DNA of 64,000 bases from JADJDM01 sp044352985 (GTDB lineage Bacteria; Bacteroidota; Bacteroidia; B-17B0; Aurantibacillaceae): assembly GCA_044352985.1 (NCBI GenBank), contig JBILCU010000015.1, positions 9,822-73,821 of the forward strand, written 5' to 3'. Every line of letters starts with the position of its first letter. Position 1 is the stretch's first letter. Below are positions 63,145 through 64,000 of this stretch, piece by piece. The notes beneath the pieces were generated by a model. It had not been told where the DNA came from. It made no database searches and was given only the letters and a program-made list of their open reading frames with translations. A program made the position numbers and the translations under genes.

Positions 63145-63953
63145 CGTCATGCGATAAAAGAGAAGCTGTCAGTTATTTAATTGTAGATCATAAAATAAGT
63201 GAACGTATGGCGTGTAAAGCAATGAGGCTTCCCAGAAGTAGTTTCTACTATTGTCCGGTAGATAAAGAGGATAACAAGTATATAAACCAATTAAATGATT
63301 TAGTAGAAAAACATGTGACTATTGGTTTTTGGCAAAGTTATCATCGCATAAGAAGGACGGGTGATAAAATAAATCATAAGAAATTATATAGAATATACAC
63401 TCAAATGAGATTAAATATTAGAAGACGTGCAAAAAAACGATTACCTGCAAGAGTTAAGCAGCAGCTTTTTCAGCCATCAACAATGAATGAAGTATGGAGT
63501 ATTGATTTTATGAGCGACTCCTTATGGGATGGAAGAAAGGTTCGATTACTAAATGTAATAGATGATTTTAATCGTGAGGTTTTGGCTATAGAAACAGATA
63601 CATCTTTACCTACTTTAAGAGTGATAAGATGTTTGCAAGAAATAGCCCAAAGAAGAGCTTTACCAAAAATGCTACGAGTAGATAATGGGCCTGAATTTAT
63701 CAGCTCTAAATTAGATATGTGGTGTAAGGATAATAAGATACAATTAATATTTATTCAACCAGGAGAGCCAACGCAAAATGCTTTTATAGAGAGATTAAAT
63801 GGAACTTTTAGAAGAGACGTACTAAATGCTTATGTGTTTAAATCATTACAAGAAATAAGGAATATTTCTGAAGAGTGGATGTATGATTATAATTACAATA
63901 GACCACACAAATCATTAAATAATAAAACACCTATGGAGTACAAATTAAAGTAA
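63135..63953 (+). CDS. IS3-family transposase OrfB (as OrfAB by -1 frameshift)
   Basis: The orfB frame is open from about 63138. A -1 slip at A AAA AAG joins OrfA to ALASCDKREAVSYLIVDHKI and then the MACKAMRLPRSSFYY start at 63207, the classic HTH_21-rve layout. The DDE triad is D100, D159 and E195 counted from 63207 (IDFMSD, RVDNGPEF, ERLNGTFRRD), with exactly 35 residues between the last two. No internal stop is present, so the element should be active. Confidence 0.93.
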   Translation, partial: KALASCDKREAVSYLIVDHKISERMACKAMRLPRSSFYYCPVDKEDNKYINQLNDLVEKHVTIGFWQSYHRIRRTGDKINHKKLYRIYTQMRLNIRRRAKKRLPARVKQQLFQPSTMNEVWSIDFMSDSLWDGRKVRLLNVIDDFNREVLAIETDTSLPTLRVIRCLQEIAQRRALPKMLRVDNGPEFISSKLDMWCKDNKIQLIFIQPGEPTQNAFIERLNGTFRRDVLNAYVFKSLQEIRNISEEWMYDYNYNRPHKSLNNKTPMEYKLK

Positions 63954-64000
63954 AAAATTCTATTTTTGAATGGTCCGAAAAAAAGGGAAGCTTACATATG

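Larger units (their letters stand above)
62777..63996 (+). mobile_element. Complete IS3-family insertion sequence (1220 bp, IS407-like)
   Basis: Ends carry imperfect inverted repeats: left TGTAAGCTTCCCCATAATTC and right (inverted) TGTAAGCTTCCCTTTTTTTC, both continuing to CATTTAAAAATAGAAT or CATTCAAAAATAGAAT. Two overlapping transposase frames are inside, with orfA out of phase with orfB and an A AAA AAG slip site. The 4-bp duplication and OrfA sequence fit the IS407 group of IS3. The right flank duplication is the last four bases of the window. Confidence 0.92.

Overview
The window is about 64 kb of AT-rich chromosome from a member of the Bacteroidota (class Bacteroidia; I cannot place it lower). 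The evidence is a type IX secretion C-terminal sorting domain in the first gene, promoter -7 boxes of the form TAnnTTTG, a Bacteroidota-style rpmG-DUF4295-ftsY neighbourhood, an ExbB-ExbD-ExbD-TonB cluster, frequent TTG/GTG start candidates, and methylmalonyl-CoA epimerase. Most of the window is ordinary, densely packed chromosome. There is no prophage, plasmid or CRISPR locus.

Layout. 1-5 kb: the 3' end of an exported T9SS cargo protein, then a minus-strand run of a DUF493 protein, a LysE exporter, a GH3-like adenylating enzyme and an M42 aminopeptidase. 5-12.5 kb: PAP2 phosphatase, beta-propeller protein, cupin/JmjC-like oxygenase, NAD(P)HX repair enzyme, purA and an LtaS-like phosphotransferase. 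12.5-20 kb: methylmalonyl-CoA epimerase, a SpoIIAA-like protein, a membrane-anchored EEP nuclease/phosphatase, divergent cyanophycin synthetase and cyanophycinase, and lpd. 20-30 kb: TonB/ExbD/ExbD/ExbB, an RluA-type pseudouridine synthase, ftsY, a SIMPL protein, DUF4295, L33, an exported aminopeptidase P, L28, a SpoIIE-type phosphatase with an anomalous start, and an unknown membrane protein. 30-35 kb: two intergenic tandem arrays (3 x 112 bp and 9 x 137 bp) around tRNA-Phe, a DbpA-like helicase, a DUF1415 protein and RNase HI. 35-45 kb: a very large alpha-2-macroglobulin, then an SGNH / MBOAT / SGNH-LysM operon that looks like an envelope O-acetylation system. 45-54 kb: rhodanese, DedA, unknown protein, acs, a UPF1-like helicase, TatD, a UbiA-like membrane protein and truB.

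54-64 kb is the accessory part and the most interesting. A co-directional surface-glycan cassette starts with a YfhO-type multi-membrane (GT-C-like) protein. It continues with a DegT sugar aminotransferase, WbqC, two paralogous methyltransferases flanking a cytoplasmic beta-propeller glycosidase-like protein and a GNAT acetyltransferase. It ends with a GtrB/DPM1-type glycosyltransferase and a GtrA flippase. GtrB + GtrA + YfhO is the set of parts of a three-component envelope glycosylation system, here linked to genes that could build an amino, acylated and methylated sugar. The gtrA gene is split by an intact 1220-bp IS3-family element with 4-bp TATG target duplications and a textbook A AAA AAG frameshift site. 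The right-hand duplication is the last four bases of the window.

Other cross-window patterns: a pair of inverted intergenic elements at 41.3 and 51.2 kb, relics of the 137-bp repeat family elsewhere, and a shared TTTGCAGCCC block just downstream of the -7 box at rpmG, rpmB and tRNA-Phe.
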